This document shows positions 25,448-34,540 of a stretch of DNA of 49,045 bases, piece by piece. The translations under genes were made by a program, and so were the position numbers. This stretch comes from Vibrio sp. RE86 (GTDB taxonomy: Bacteria; Pseudomonadota; Gammaproteobacteria; Enterobacterales; Vibrionaceae): the NCBI RefSeq assembly GCF_013114545.1, contig NZ_VTXI01000028.1, positions 1 to 49,045 of the forward strand, read 5' to 3'. Below the pieces are notes generated by a model. That model ran no database searches. It saw nothing but the letters and a program-made list of their open reading frames with translations, and was not told the DNA's origin. Positions within the stretch are counted from its first letter, which is position 1; every line of letters starts with the position of its first letter.

Positions 25448-27328
25448 ATGAGAAATACAATCAAGTTAAAAATACAGATCGCGATTGCGATCGTTATTGC
25501 TGTTGTTAGTGGTGTTCAAGCATGGATATCCGTTAATCAACTGGAACAAGAAACCACTTCGGCACTCAATAATGAAATGGCTAATATAAGTCATGCGACG
25601 TCACGTTACATCAGTGGTTGGCTCGCTATCCGCAGTGATATGATGCTGGCTAATGAAAAGGCCATCTTAGAGTCTGACAATTCAGATCGAGAGATGCTTG
25701 TAACCAAGCGAGCAGGTCAATTCCTCTCTGTATATGTTGGTTTTGATAACGGTACGATAGCCTACGGCGATAAAACCGAAGATTGGCCAGCCGATTATGA
25801 CCCTAGAACCCGCCCTTGGTATCAAGATGCCATGGCAACCAATGGTCTTATCATCACTGAGCCGTACCAAGATTTTGATGGCAGCGTTGTTGTGAGTTTC
25901 GCCAAGGCATTCTCAGGCAGCAAGAAAGGGGTGCTAGCCGCAGACTTAACTGTCACGAATATTATCGATGAAGTGTTAAATACAACTTTGGATAATGATG
26001 GCTTTACCTTCCTTGTTGACGGCAACAATAATATTGTCGCGTACCAAGATGAGTCTCTCAGCCAACAGCCATTGACGAAACTCAATCCAAAACTTAACCA
26101 ATCTAAGGTCCAGGCGCTCGTCGAGGAGTCTTCTATCTCAACGATTTCTTGGCCTCAACAAGGTGACAAACTGATTTATGTCATTCGTGTTCCTAGTACG
26201 GATTGGTCGCTCGGTATTGTGGTTGATAAGGAAATGGCGTTCGCATCTGTCACTGAGCAGATTCAATTTACAGCGATTGCTTCCGTGATCTTATACCTAA
26301 TCATTGCAGCATTTAGCACTTACACCATCACAAAATTGCTCAAACCACTGCAAGACTTATCCACGTCTCTTTCTCAATTGGCTAAGGGTGAAGGAGATTT
26401 AACGCAGCGAGTTGAAATTAAGCGTCGTGATGAAATTGGTGAAGTCGCTGAGCACGTCAATCAGTTCTTGAGCCAAATGCAACAAATGATCGCTGGTATC
26501 ATTAATCACAGTGAACATCTCGTTCAACAGGCAAGTCAGGCCAACTCACTATCATTGCAATCCGCGCAGCAAGTTGAAGCTCAACAAAACGACGTCAATC
26601 AAATTGCGACGGCGATTCATGAGATGTCAGCCACTGCGGCAGAAGTTGCTAGCCATGCAGAAATGACTGCTTCAGCCTCTCAGACCTCTTCCAACGCCTG
26701 CCAAGACGGACAGCTAGTGATCCAGAAGAACCGAGAATCTATTGTTGAGCTCGCTGAGCAAGTAACAGCAGCCGCAAATGTCATCTCTGAATTGGAGCAC
26801 AATACTCAGAGCATTAATCAGATTTTGTCGACCATTCAAGAGATCGCTGAACAAACGAACCTTCTCGCCTTAAATGCTGCGATTGAAGCTGCTAGAGCTG
26901 GTGAGCAAGGGCGCGGTTTTGCCGTCGTAGCCGATGAAGTGCGCGTATTGAGTCAACGAACCCATGGCTCGACCGAAGAGATTCGCAACATGATCGAAAC
27001 GCTGCAAAACAATACCAAGCTGGCAGTAAATAGCATGCAAAGCAGTACTTCCTTGGCCGATACCAGTGTCGACTATGCTCAGCAAGCGGCACACAGCCTA
27101 ACGGACATCACTGACGCAATCGACAAGATCAATGATATGGCACTACAAATCGCCAGCGCCGCAGAAGAGCAGCGCGCGGTCAGTGAAGACATCAGTCGTA
27201 ACACTCAAGGGATCAAAGACGCTTCTGACGTACTGGCCAATCAGGCTCAGCAAAGTAGCGACAGTGCTAATCGTATGAGGGAGTCAGCCGAGACGATGCA
27301 AATGGAGGTCACTCGTTTCAAGGTATAG
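25448..27328 (+). CDS. Methyl-accepting chemotaxis protein with dCACHE-type sensor
   Basis: A chemoreceptor that signals to CheA/CheW. The 626-residue protein has a membrane segment (about 7-29), a periplasmic Cache-like domain (about 35-270, with DYDPRTRPWYQDAM, the dCACHE_1 signature), a second membrane segment (about 277-299), HAMP (about 300-350, LLKPLQDLSTSLSQLAKGEG) and the signalling domain with the hairpin tip EIAEQTNLLALNAAIEAARAG (about residue 463). AAGGAAAGG precedes the ATG. Next to a DASS transporter, it may sense the same kind of compound, but that is inference. Confidence 0.93.
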   Translation: MRNTIKLKIQIAIAIVIAVVSGVQAWISVNQLEQETTSALNNEMANISHATSRYISGWLAIRSDMMLANEKAILESDNSDREMLVTKRAGQFLSVYVGFDNGTIAYGDKTEDWPADYDPRTRPWYQDAMATNGLIITEPYQDFDGSVVVSFAKAFSGSKKGVLAADLTVTNIIDEVLNTTLDNDGFTFLVDGNNNIVAYQDESLSQQPLTKLNPKLNQSKVQALVEESSISTISWPQQGDKLIYVIRVPSTDWSLGIVVDKEMAFASVTEQIQFTAIASVILYLIIAAFSTYTITKLLKPLQDLSTSLSQLAKGEGDLTQRVEIKRRDEIGEVAEHVNQFLSQMQQMIAGIINHSEHLVQQASQANSLSLQSAQQVEAQQNDVNQIATAIHEMSATAAEVASHAEMTASASQTSSNACQDGQLVIQKNRESIVELAEQVTAAANVISELEHNTQSINQILSTIQEIAEQTNLLALNAAIEAARAGEQGRGFAVVADEVRVLSQRTHGSTEEIRNMIETLQNNTKLAVNSMQSSTSLADTSVDYAQQAAHSLTDITDAIDKINDMALQIASAAEEQRAVSEDISRNTQGIKDASDVLANQAQQSSDSANRMRESAETMQMEVTRFKV

Positions 27329-27398
27329 CTTTGTTTTCATGATCTTTTAATGCATATTGTCAGCCTGGAATATTCCACATTCACAAGGATACGTGTCG

Positions 27399-28286
27399 AT
27401 GGGTTACGAATGGCTGGCACTTGCCGCAGCGTTTCTTTGGGCTGTAGCGAGCTTACTTTCTGTGGTCCCTGCCCAACATTTGGGGACCTTTGCTTATAGC
27501 CGTTGGCGGATGGGTTGTACATCAGTCATCTTAGGCAGCATGGCACTTTTCACTGGTGGATGGAGCAGCGTCGAAACCAGTGCAATCTCAGCTATGATGC
27601 TCTCAGGTGTGATAGGTATATTCATCGGCGATACGGCTCTTTTCGCTTGCCTCAATCGCATGGGGCCAAGACAAGCTGGTCTTCTCTTTTCATGCCACGC
27701 CGTTTTTTCTGCCATTCTCGGCTATTTTCTCTTTAGCGAAACCATGACGTCACTTGAGCTACTCGGTTCACTACTGGTGTTTTCTGGTGTGTTAACCGCG
27801 ATCTTTTTTGGTCGTAAAGGACAAGCAAGTAATCAACTAGAGTCGATTAAAGGCAAAGTTTGGGTTGGTGTTGGGTTAGGCCTATTAGCAGCATTGTGCC
27901 AAGCACTAGGTGGCATCATTGCAAAACCTGTGATGCAAACCGAAATCGATCCAGTTGCGGCGTCAGCTATGCGAATGATGACAGCCTTTGCCGCGCACTG
28001 TTTGTTCTTTATGACAGGGGCTAAGCTTGCCCGAGCTACTCAACCAATGAACACAAAAATATTCGCTATTACTGCGGTCAATGGTTTTCTAGCCATGGCA
28101 GTGGGTATGACCTTAATCCTTTATGCCTTACAGCAAGGCAACGTGGGCATGGTGGCATTACTCTCTTCTACCACACCGATTATGTTGTTGCCTATACTTT
28201 GGGTTTACTCAGGAAAAAGGCCTAATCGATACGCTTGGATTGGTGCCATCGTTGCTGTTATAGGTACAGGAATCTTGGTCAGCTAG
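27399..28286 (+). CDS. EamA/DMT family transporter
   Basis: A 295-residue member of the drug/metabolite transporter family with ten hydrophobic helices in two EamA halves (first about 3-135, second about 155-292). I choose the ATG at 27399 because AAGGA lies nine bases upstream; upstream in-frame TTG and GTG starts are weaker. It lies 70 bases after the chemoreceptor on the same strand. The substrate is unknown. Confidence 0.85.
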   Translation: MGYEWLALAAAFLWAVASLLSVVPAQHLGTFAYSRWRMGCTSVILGSMALFTGGWSSVETSAISAMMLSGVIGIFIGDTALFACLNRMGPRQAGLLFSCHAVFSAILGYFLFSETMTSLELLGSLLVFSGVLTAIFFGRKGQASNQLESIKGKVWVGVGLGLLAALCQALGGIIAKPVMQTEIDPVAASAMRMMTAFAAHCLFFMTGAKLARATQPMNTKIFAITAVNGFLAMAVGMTLILYALQQGNVGMVALLSSTTPIMLLPILWVYSGKRPNRYAWIGAIVAVIGTGILVS

Positions 28287-28524
28287 ACCTATCACAACGA
28301 TTGAGACAACCCGCTTTCTTTTTGTCTCTAACGCGAGAAAATAGCACTATAAATCGGAATGCAAATGTCTTTATGCCTTGCACACACTGTTTGTAAGGTG
28401 AAAGATAACAACAATATTTCACAAACAATATTTGATCTTAACCTACAGTTTTGGTTAAAAAGTGTAGTAAAATTACGCTAATTTTGTTTCCAAAGTTACT
28501 TTGAAATTTGACGAGGTCATTACT

Positions 28525-30057
28525 ATGTCTGCTAAGAAGCCTATGGCTCTAGTTATTCTTGACGGTTACGGTCACCGTGAAGACACAGCAAGCAACGCAA
28601 TTGCGAACGCGAAAACTCCATTTATCGATAGCCTGTTTGCTAACAAGCCAAACACTCTAATCTCTGCTTCTGGCATGGATGTAGGCCTACCTGACGGTCA
28701 AATGGGTAACTCAGAAGTTGGTCACACAAACATCGGCGCTGGTCGCGTGGTATACCAAGACCTAACTCGCATCACTAAGTCTATTGCTGACGGTGAGTTC
28801 GCTGAAACTCCAGCACTAATCGAAGCTATCGACACAGCAGTAAAAGCTGAGAAAGCGGTACACATCATGGGTCTTATGTCTCCAGGTGGCGTACACTCTC
28901 ACGAAGATCACATCTACGCAGCAGTTGAAATGGCTGCAGCACGTGGCGCTGAAAAGATCTACCTACACTGCTTCCTAGACGGTCGTGACACACCACCACG
29001 TAGCGCAGAGAACTCTCTACAACGTTTCCAAGACCTATTCGCTAAGCTTGGCAAAGGTCGCGTAGCATCTCTAGTAGGTCGTTACTACGCAATGGACCGT
29101 GATAACAACTGGGATCGCGTTCAAGTTGCTTACGATCTTCTAACTCAAGCGAAAGCTGAATTCACATCAGAAACTGCAGTTGCTGGTCTAGAAGCGGCTT
29201 ACGCTCGTGATGAAAACGACGAGTTCGTTAAAGCAACAGCTATCAAAGCTGAAGGTCAAGAAGACGCAGTGATCGCAGATGGCGACGCAGTTATCTTCAT
29301 GAACTACCGTGCTGACCGTGCACGTCAAATCACTCGTACTTTCGTACCTGCATTCGACGGCTTCGAGCGCGCTGTATTCCCAGCAATCAACTTCGTGATG
29401 CTAACGCAATACGCAGCCGACATCCCTCTAGCAATCGCATTCCCACCAGCGTCTCTAGAGAACACGTACGGTGAGTGGCTATCTAAGCAAGGTCAAACTC
29501 AGCTACGTATCTCTGAAACTGAGAAATACGCACACGTAACTTTCTTCTTCAACGGTGGTGTTGAGAACGAATTTGAAGGTGAAGAGCGTCAACTTGTTGC
29601 TTCTCCAAAAGTAGCAACTTACGACCTACAACCTGAGATGAGTTCTGAAGAGCTAACAGAGAAGATGGTTGCAGCGATCAAATCTGGTAAGTACGACACT
29701 ATCATCTGTAACTACCCTAACCCAGACATGGTTGGCCACACTGGTGTTTACGAAGCAGCAGAGCAAGCTATCGAAGCAATCGATGCATGTGTTGCTAAAG
29801 TAACAGCAGCTATCGAAGAAGTAGGCGGCCAAATGCTGATCACTGCTGACCATGGTAACGCAGAGATGATGGTAGACCCAGAGACAGGTGGTACTCACAC
29901 TGCTCACACTAACCTACCAGTACCTCTAATCTACGTTGGTGAAAAAGACGTTGAGTTCAAAGAAGGCGGTAAACTGTCTGACCTTGCTCCAACAATGCTT
30001 TCTCTTGTTGGTCTAGAGATTCCAGCAGAGATGACAGGTGAAGTTCTAGTTAAGTAA
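28525..30057 (+). CDS. gpmM: 2,3-bisphosphoglycerate-independent phosphoglycerate mutase
   Basis: This Mn-dependent enzyme swaps 3- and 2-phosphoglycerate in glycolysis and gluconeogenesis. The ATG at 28525 has GAGGT seven bases upstream and gives 510 residues, the usual length. Motifs: LVILDGYGHRED, the catalytic-Ser loop GQMGNSEVGHTNIGAGR, and metal ligands in ITADHGNAE. Codons are strongly biased to those of highly expressed genes, unlike the envC gene beside it. Confidence 0.97.
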   Translation: MSAKKPMALVILDGYGHREDTASNAIANAKTPFIDSLFANKPNTLISASGMDVGLPDGQMGNSEVGHTNIGAGRVVYQDLTRITKSIADGEFAETPALIEAIDTAVKAEKAVHIMGLMSPGGVHSHEDHIYAAVEMAAARGAEKIYLHCFLDGRDTPPRSAENSLQRFQDLFAKLGKGRVASLVGRYYAMDRDNNWDRVQVAYDLLTQAKAEFTSETAVAGLEAAYARDENDEFVKATAIKAEGQEDAVIADGDAVIFMNYRADRARQITRTFVPAFDGFERAVFPAINFVMLTQYAADIPLAIAFPPASLENTYGEWLSKQGQTQLRISETEKYAHVTFFFNGGVENEFEGEERQLVASPKVATYDLQPEMSSEELTEKMVAAIKSGKYDTIICNYPNPDMVGHTGVYEAAEQAIEAIDACVAKVTAAIEEVGGQMLITADHGNAEMMVDPETGGTHTAHTNLPVPLIYVGEKDVEFKEGGKLSDLAPTMLSLVGLEIPAEMTGEVLVK

Positions 30058-30079
30058 TTCACTGACTCCCTGAATATTA

Positions 30080-30115
30080 CAAAAGCCCGAGTAGATACCT
30101 GCTCGGGCTTTTATT
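30080..30115 (+). terminator. Terminator of gpmM
   Basis: The stem AAAAGCCCGAG/CTCGGGCTTTT with a ten-base loop is followed by ATTTTT. A strong rho-independent terminator 20-odd bases after the gpmM stop, separating it from envC. Confidence 0.9.
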
Positions 30116-30216
30116 TTTCACTCCACTCCTCAACAACTTTTGACATTGCGCTTTCTTCCGATCAAAAGGTTTGGGTATACTGGCTATCTCTCAAATAGTT
30201 AGGACAGATTTGAACG

Positions 30217-31353
30217 ATGGCTATCCCCCCAGTAAGGACTTTATTTTCTCGCAAGGTTTGGCTTGCGCTCGGGTTGATACTGTCTGCTTCTTCAATCACA
30301 CCAAGCTATGCTGCGAGTAACACTGAACTCAAGGGCGTGAGCGGTGAAATCTCTCGTCAAAAACAGTCTCTTTCTAGCCAACAGAAAAAACTGGATTCAC
30401 TCCAACAATCACTGAAAAGCCAAGAAACTACCATTACCCGACTAGAGAAAGAGATAAAGCAAACCAAAGCATCTCTGGCAACAACCAATGCCAACATTGC
30501 CAACCTCGATGATAAAATAGACAGCTTATACGTCCAGAAGAAAGCCCAAAGTGACAAGTTGGCAGAGCTCATCCAAACCTATTATGTCACCCAAAGAGCC
30601 AAAACGTCTTCAAATATTTTGAACCATGGCGTTGAAGAAGATCGTATTAGTCAGTACTTTCAACATCTTGCAAAAGCTCGCGCTAACACCATTAGCGAAT
30701 TAGAGAAAACTGTCGAAGAACTGGACAATAGCCAAGAGCAGCTTCAACTAGAGAAACAGCAAATTACCACGCTGCTGCGCCAGCAGACCGAAAAGCGCAA
30801 TCAACTGGCCAAAGCCCAATCACAGCGAAAAGGAACGGTATCAAAGATTCGCAAGAGCATCTCTAACGATAAGGTCTACTTGTCAGAGCTACAGCGCAAT
30901 GAGACTCGACTCAAAGCCGAAATTGCCAAAGCGGCGAAGCGTAACGCAGTACCGATGGATGGTTTAGCACGCCAGAAAGGCAGACTGCCATGGCCATTAA
31001 AAGGTAAGGTTCTGCACAACTATGGCACTCGCCAGACTGGACAGATTAATTGGAAAGGTATGGTGATTGACGCCAACTATGGTCAATCAATCAAAGCGGT
31101 CTATTCAGGTACGGTTGTATTTGCCGACTACCTACGTGGGTATGGCCTCGTCGTGCTACTCGATCATGGTAAAGGGGATATGACGCTTTACGGATTCAAC
31201 CAAAGCTTGCTCAAGAAAGAGGGCGATAAGGTAGCTGCAGGAGAGAGTATTGCTTTAGCTGGTGATACTGGTGGTCAGTCGCGTCCATCACTCTACTTCG
31301 AGATTCGTCGTAACAGTAAAACTCAGAACCCGAAACATTGGCTCACTCGTTAA
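30217..31353 (+). CDS. envC: EnvC-like murein hydrolase activator
   Basis: EnvC does not cut peptidoglycan itself: it activates AmiA and AmiB at the septum under FtsEX control. The 378-residue protein has a signal peptide (ending ITPSYAA), a long coiled coil (about 35-245) and a LytM/M23 domain (about 265-375). That domain is degenerate: LLDHGKGDMTLYGFNQS has lost the catalytic zinc-binding His, as in E. coli EnvC. The target AmiB is encoded at 15-16.7 kb. gpmM-envC order is as in E. coli. Confidence 0.95.
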   Translation: MAIPPVRTLFSRKVWLALGLILSASSITPSYAASNTELKGVSGEISRQKQSLSSQQKKLDSLQQSLKSQETTITRLEKEIKQTKASLATTNANIANLDDKIDSLYVQKKAQSDKLAELIQTYYVTQRAKTSSNILNHGVEEDRISQYFQHLAKARANTISELEKTVEELDNSQEQLQLEKQQITTLLRQQTEKRNQLAKAQSQRKGTVSKIRKSISNDKVYLSELQRNETRLKAEIAKAAKRNAVPMDGLARQKGRLPWPLKGKVLHNYGTRQTGQINWKGMVIDANYGQSIKAVYSGTVVFADYLRGYGLVVLLDHGKGDMTLYGFNQSLLKKEGDKVAAGESIALAGDTGGQSRPSLYFEIRRNSKTQNPKHWLTR

Positions 31354-31408
31354 ACCTTAGCTTTAAGCCGCTCCTCCCACTCATGGACGAACGGCATTAT
31401 TGTGATAT

Positions 31409-32368
31409 TTATGCGCTGTAATACCTTTCAACCACTTCAATAAACGCGTTTACTTGCTCTTTAGGTAAAGCATTGACACCTGCAGCGGCGGCTCGGCCTC
31501 CCCCTGTCGCAAACTCCGCACAAATGTCTCCCGCCCCCTGTTTATTGTTCAAGGGAGCACGCAAAGAGACGGTATACGTACCATCTATATTCTCGGTCAG
31601 CACCGCATGAGCACGTTCTGGGGACTGGTTGGCGAGCAAATTGCCATAGACTCCACTGATTCGACGTGACGCCGCTTCATTCGGCAATTCAAACACACCC
31701 AACTTTTCACTTTGGTACTTGGCTGCAATCGAGAATGCTTTGTCCATATCTTGCTGATAAGCAGACCTTAAAACATGAAAAGGGGAGCTTTGATCAGCAA
31801 TAACAGCAAATGGATCATCGTAGGCCAAAAGCTCTTTAAACAATGATGCCGGGGCAAAGTGCAGGTCATCGATCTTGGAACCGTAACCATTGTAATTAAT
31901 CAAGGTACCTAGTTCTTTCAGCAGTGCTTTCTGCTCTTCGGTGAAACCAGCTTTATCCGCCAGTCGATCGGCTTTGGCAATTAAGTTGTCACCGTAAGCT
32001 GCGGTAATTGCCCAAGAATGGAAACGGCCTTGAAGTAAGTCATCGACAATCAGTGCCGTACAAGTATTAGCGTCTAAATCGATATGAGCCTCAAGGTTGG
32101 CGCTTTGTGGAATATCGCCCGATTTATGGTGGTCGGCATAAAACACCTGAGCACCTGCACTGAGAATCGATTCTAAACCCGCTTTGTTTTTCTCCATGGA
32201 GATGTCTAATGCGGTCACAGAATCCTCTTGAGTGACGGAGAGCTTCTCAAGTAGCTGAATATCTCGCTTAACCCCAGTCACAAGCTGAGCATCTTTAGGT
32301 TCAGCCAGACGAAGCTGTAGGAGTGCGATGATGCCATCCGCATCACCATTGAAAACATCAAAATGCAT
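31409..32368 (-). CDS. DHH family phosphoesterase
   Basis: I choose the ATG at 32368 (319 residues, MHFDVFNGDADGIIALLQL). The DHH motif set is present: NGDADG (residues 7-12) and YADHHKSGD (DHH at 79-81), with the C-terminal DHHA1-type GGGRAAAAGV. Relatives hydrolyse short oligonucleotides, cyclic dinucleotides or polyphosphates; which applies here is unclear. The start region lies beside an inverted repeat (32378-32413). Confidence 0.8.
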   Translation of the reverse strand: MHFDVFNGDADGIIALLQLRLAEPKDAQLVTGVKRDIQLLEKLSVTQEDSVTALDISMEKNKAGLESILSAGAQVFYADHHKSGDIPQSANLEAHIDLDANTCTALIVDDLLQGRFHSWAITAAYGDNLIAKADRLADKAGFTEEQKALLKELGTLINYNGYGSKIDDLHFAPASLFKELLAYDDPFAVIADQSSPFHVLRSAYQQDMDKAFSIAAKYQSEKLGVFELPNEAASRRISGVYGNLLANQSPERAHAVLTENIDGTYTVSLRAPLNNKQGAGDICAEFATGGGRAAAAGVNALPKEQVNAFIEVVERYYSA

Positions 32369-32377
32369 AAACAACAA

Positions 32378-32413
32378 AACCCATTAAAACATCTCTCGAT
32401 ACTCTAATGGGTT
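32378..32413 (-). terminator. Inverted repeat after the TetR gene and before the DHH gene
   Basis: Nine-base-pair arms AACCCATTA/TAATGGGTT enclose an 18-base loop and are followed on the minus strand by TTGTTGTTT. It could end the TetR message. Its 3' arm is also the closest G-rich stretch to the DHH start, so it might instead hide a weak ribosome binding site. Confidence 0.45.
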
Positions 32414-32460
32414 CTCAGTGCTTTAACAATTTCAGTTAGTTATAACTAGGATCCATACGC

Positions 32461-33096
32461 TTAGGCATGAATTGCTTTGACGCCATCTTCCAATAGTTGA
32501 AGTTGTTCCAAACCTTGCGAGGTCGCCTTAGGTTTGACTACCGAGATCATTTGCACCATGCCTTGGTGAATGACCTGTTCGGTTATCTGCGTTTTTGGTG
32601 ACATTGCCGCTTGATAACCCAACCAGCTAGACGCAATTAAATGCAAAGTTGTCACCAACGGCTTCATCTCACTCTCATCAACATTGAGTAGCTCAAGGCC
32701 GACAAACGCACGCATGATATTGATTAGGTTAGATTGTAGCTTCTCTTGAACTTGAATATATTCGTCATGAAGCTGCTCATCACGCTGGAGAATTTCAGGT
32801 AGGTTGGCGTAGAAAAAGCGATACTTCCACATCAAAGTAAAGATCGAATCTAGGTAGTGCTTGAGTAAAACTAAGCTCTCTTTTTGACCTTGAATCGGTG
32901 TAAAGCGCTCAAGTAACTCATTGGAATAGAGGGCAAAGATCTCACGGACAATCTCTTGCTTATTTCGAAAGTGGTAGTAAAGGTTACCAGGGCTAATATC
33001 GATATGGGCAGCAATATGATTGGTCGTGATGTTGCGCTCACCGTGCTCATTGAACAACTCCAGTGCCGCTAGCACGATTTTGTCGCGTGTCTTCAT
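32461..33096 (-). CDS. TetR family transcriptional regulator
   Basis: A 211-residue regulator with the TetR N-terminal helix-turn-helix (residues 1-50, AALELFNEHGERNITTNHIAAHIDISPGNLYYHF) and a C-terminal ligand domain. Its start lies 104 bases downstream of hemE's end. The gap carries the direct repeat TATACT..TATACT and a small palindrome CAGTATAACTG that could be an operator. Target and ligand are unknown. Confidence 0.88.
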   Translation of the reverse strand: MKTRDKIVLAALELFNEHGERNITTNHIAAHIDISPGNLYYHFRNKQEIVREIFALYSNELLERFTPIQGQKESLVLLKHYLDSIFTLMWKYRFFYANLPEILQRDEQLHDEYIQVQEKLQSNLINIMRAFVGLELLNVDESEMKPLVTTLHLIASSWLGYQAAMSPKTQITEQVIHQGMVQMISVVKPKATSQGLEQLQLLEDGVKAIHA

Positions 33097-33156
33097 TCTT
33101 TTCCGAACTCCATTCCATCAATATGGTCAGTATAACTGAGTATATTAACCAATAAC

Positions 33157-33186
33157 AAAAAAGCGCCTGATTAGACCAGACGCTTT
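33157..33186 (-). terminator. Terminator of hemE
   Basis: On the minus strand the stem AAAGCGTCTG/CAGGCGCTTT (one G-T pair) ends in TTTTTTG, about 15 bases after the hemE stop. Confidence 0.85.
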
Positions 33187-33200
33187 CATGTGTTTCTTTG

Positions 33201-34268
33201 TTATTTGTGGTATGGCTTAGACAGCTCGTGTACCGCTTCCACAAATACGCCCGCATTTTCTGGCGGTACGTCTAGGTGAATGCCGTGACCAAGGTTGAAC
33301 ACGTGCCCTGTACCTGCATCGCCGAATCCTTCAAGAATCGTTGATACTTCTTCACGGATACGCTCAGGAGAAGCGTACAGCATTGATGGGTCCATGTTAC
33401 CTTGCAGTGCAACTTTATCACCGACACGCTTCACTGCGTCTTGGATATTGATAGTCCAGTCTAGACCGACTGCATCACAACCCGTTGCAGCGATCTGCTC
33501 AAGCCACATACCACCATTCTTAGTGAATAGAGTAACAGGTACACGGCGGCCATCGTTTTCACGGATAAGACCATCGACGATCTTATGCATGTACTGCAGT
33601 GAGAATAGGTTGTAGTCACGAGGAGTAAGAACGCCACCCCAAGTATCAAATACCATTACTGATTGTGCACCCGCTTTGATCTGCGCATTTAGGTAGTCAA
33701 TGACGCTGTCCGCAAGCTTATCAAGTAGTAAGTGCAGCGTTTGTGGCTCTGCATACATCATCTTCTTGATCTTAGTGAATGCCTTAGAGCTACCACCTTC
33801 AACCATGTAAGTAGCCAATGTCCATGGGCTACCAGAGAAACCGATCAGTGGAACATCACCGTTTAGGTCTTTGCGGATCTGACGCACTGCGTTCATTACG
33901 TACTTAAGCTCGCCTTCTGGATCTGGAATACCGATCTTTTCCACGTCAGCTTTACAGGTAATCGGCTTATCAAATACAGGTCCTTCACCTGCAGCGAAAC
34001 GTAACTCTAAACCCATCGCATCTGGGATAGTCAGGATGTCTGAGAATAGAATCGCAGCATCAAGAGGAAAACGGCGTAATGGTTGAAGGGTTACTTCTGA
34101 TGCAAGTTCTGCATTCTTACACAAAGACATAAAATCACCCGCTTCTGCGCGAGTCGCTTTGTATTCTGGAAGGTATCGACCTGCCTGACGCATCATCCAT
34201 ACTGGAGTGTAATCTACTGGCTGCTTAAGTAGCGCACGAAGATAGCGGTCATTCTTTAATTCAGTCAT
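33201..34268 (-). CDS. hemE: Uroporphyrinogen decarboxylase
   Basis: HemE removes four acetate carboxyls from uroporphyrinogen III to give coproporphyrinogen III in haem synthesis. The 355-residue protein shows the substrate-binding N-terminus PVWMMRQAGRYLPEYKATRA, FSGSPWTLATYMVEGG and NLGHGI. Its promoter lies in the 272-base gap to nudC, with TAGAAT as a likely -10 (34308-34313). The gap also contains a probable plus-strand small RNA. Confidence 0.97.
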   Translation of the reverse strand: MTELKNDRYLRALLKQPVDYTPVWMMRQAGRYLPEYKATRAEAGDFMSLCKNAELASEVTLQPLRRFPLDAAILFSDILTIPDAMGLELRFAAGEGPVFDKPITCKADVEKIGIPDPEGELKYVMNAVRQIRKDLNGDVPLIGFSGSPWTLATYMVEGGSSKAFTKIKKMMYAEPQTLHLLLDKLADSVIDYLNAQIKAGAQSVMVFDTWGGVLTPRDYNLFSLQYMHKIVDGLIRENDGRRVPVTLFTKNGGMWLEQIAATGCDAVGLDWTINIQDAVKRVGDKVALQGNMDPSMLYASPERIREEVSTILEGFGDAGTGHVFNLGHGIHLDVPPENAGVFVEAVHELSKPYHK

Positions 34269-34417
34269 TCCGTTTTTCCGATTGTTAGGCTTAGTTTTGT
34301 TGCGGCTATTCTAACACTGTTTGGCTCTCAAAAGCTGTGTGCTTTGCAACCTAGATCAAGTTATTAACTTTTAAATCAATGCTTAATTTGCACCCAATTA
34401 GTAACAGTGTTAAAAAT

Positions 34418-34519
34418 TTGTTTGCTAGCGAAAACTACAATTATAAACCGAGCACTCAGTGTTCGGCATCTCATAACGACATCTTACTTACCCCCTCCTT
34501 CTGGAGGGTTTTTTTTTGC
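34418..34519 (+). ncRNA. Candidate small RNA between hemE and nudC
   Basis: Both flanking genes are on the minus strand, yet the plus strand carries a textbook terminator, CCCTCC-TTCT-GGAGGG followed by nine T (34495-34519). Upstream lies an 8-bp hairpin CCGAGCAC-TCA-GTGTTCGG (34448-34466) and a C/A/T-rich single-stranded linker. A promoter TTGCAC, 17 bases, TAAAAA (34388-34416) would give about 100 nt. An alternative, TTGTTT-TATAAA (34418-34447), would cut the first hairpin. The U tail fits Hfq binding. Start and identity are uncertain. Confidence 0.6.
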
Positions 34520-34540
34520 TTATTTTTCAGGTATATATTT

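Noticed and set aside
28287..28500. A promoter or terminator between the EamA gene and gpmM
   Set aside because: TAAAAT and a GAGACAA/TTGTCTC stem are visible, but neither has a good partner element (-35 or T run), so I leave this gap uncalled.
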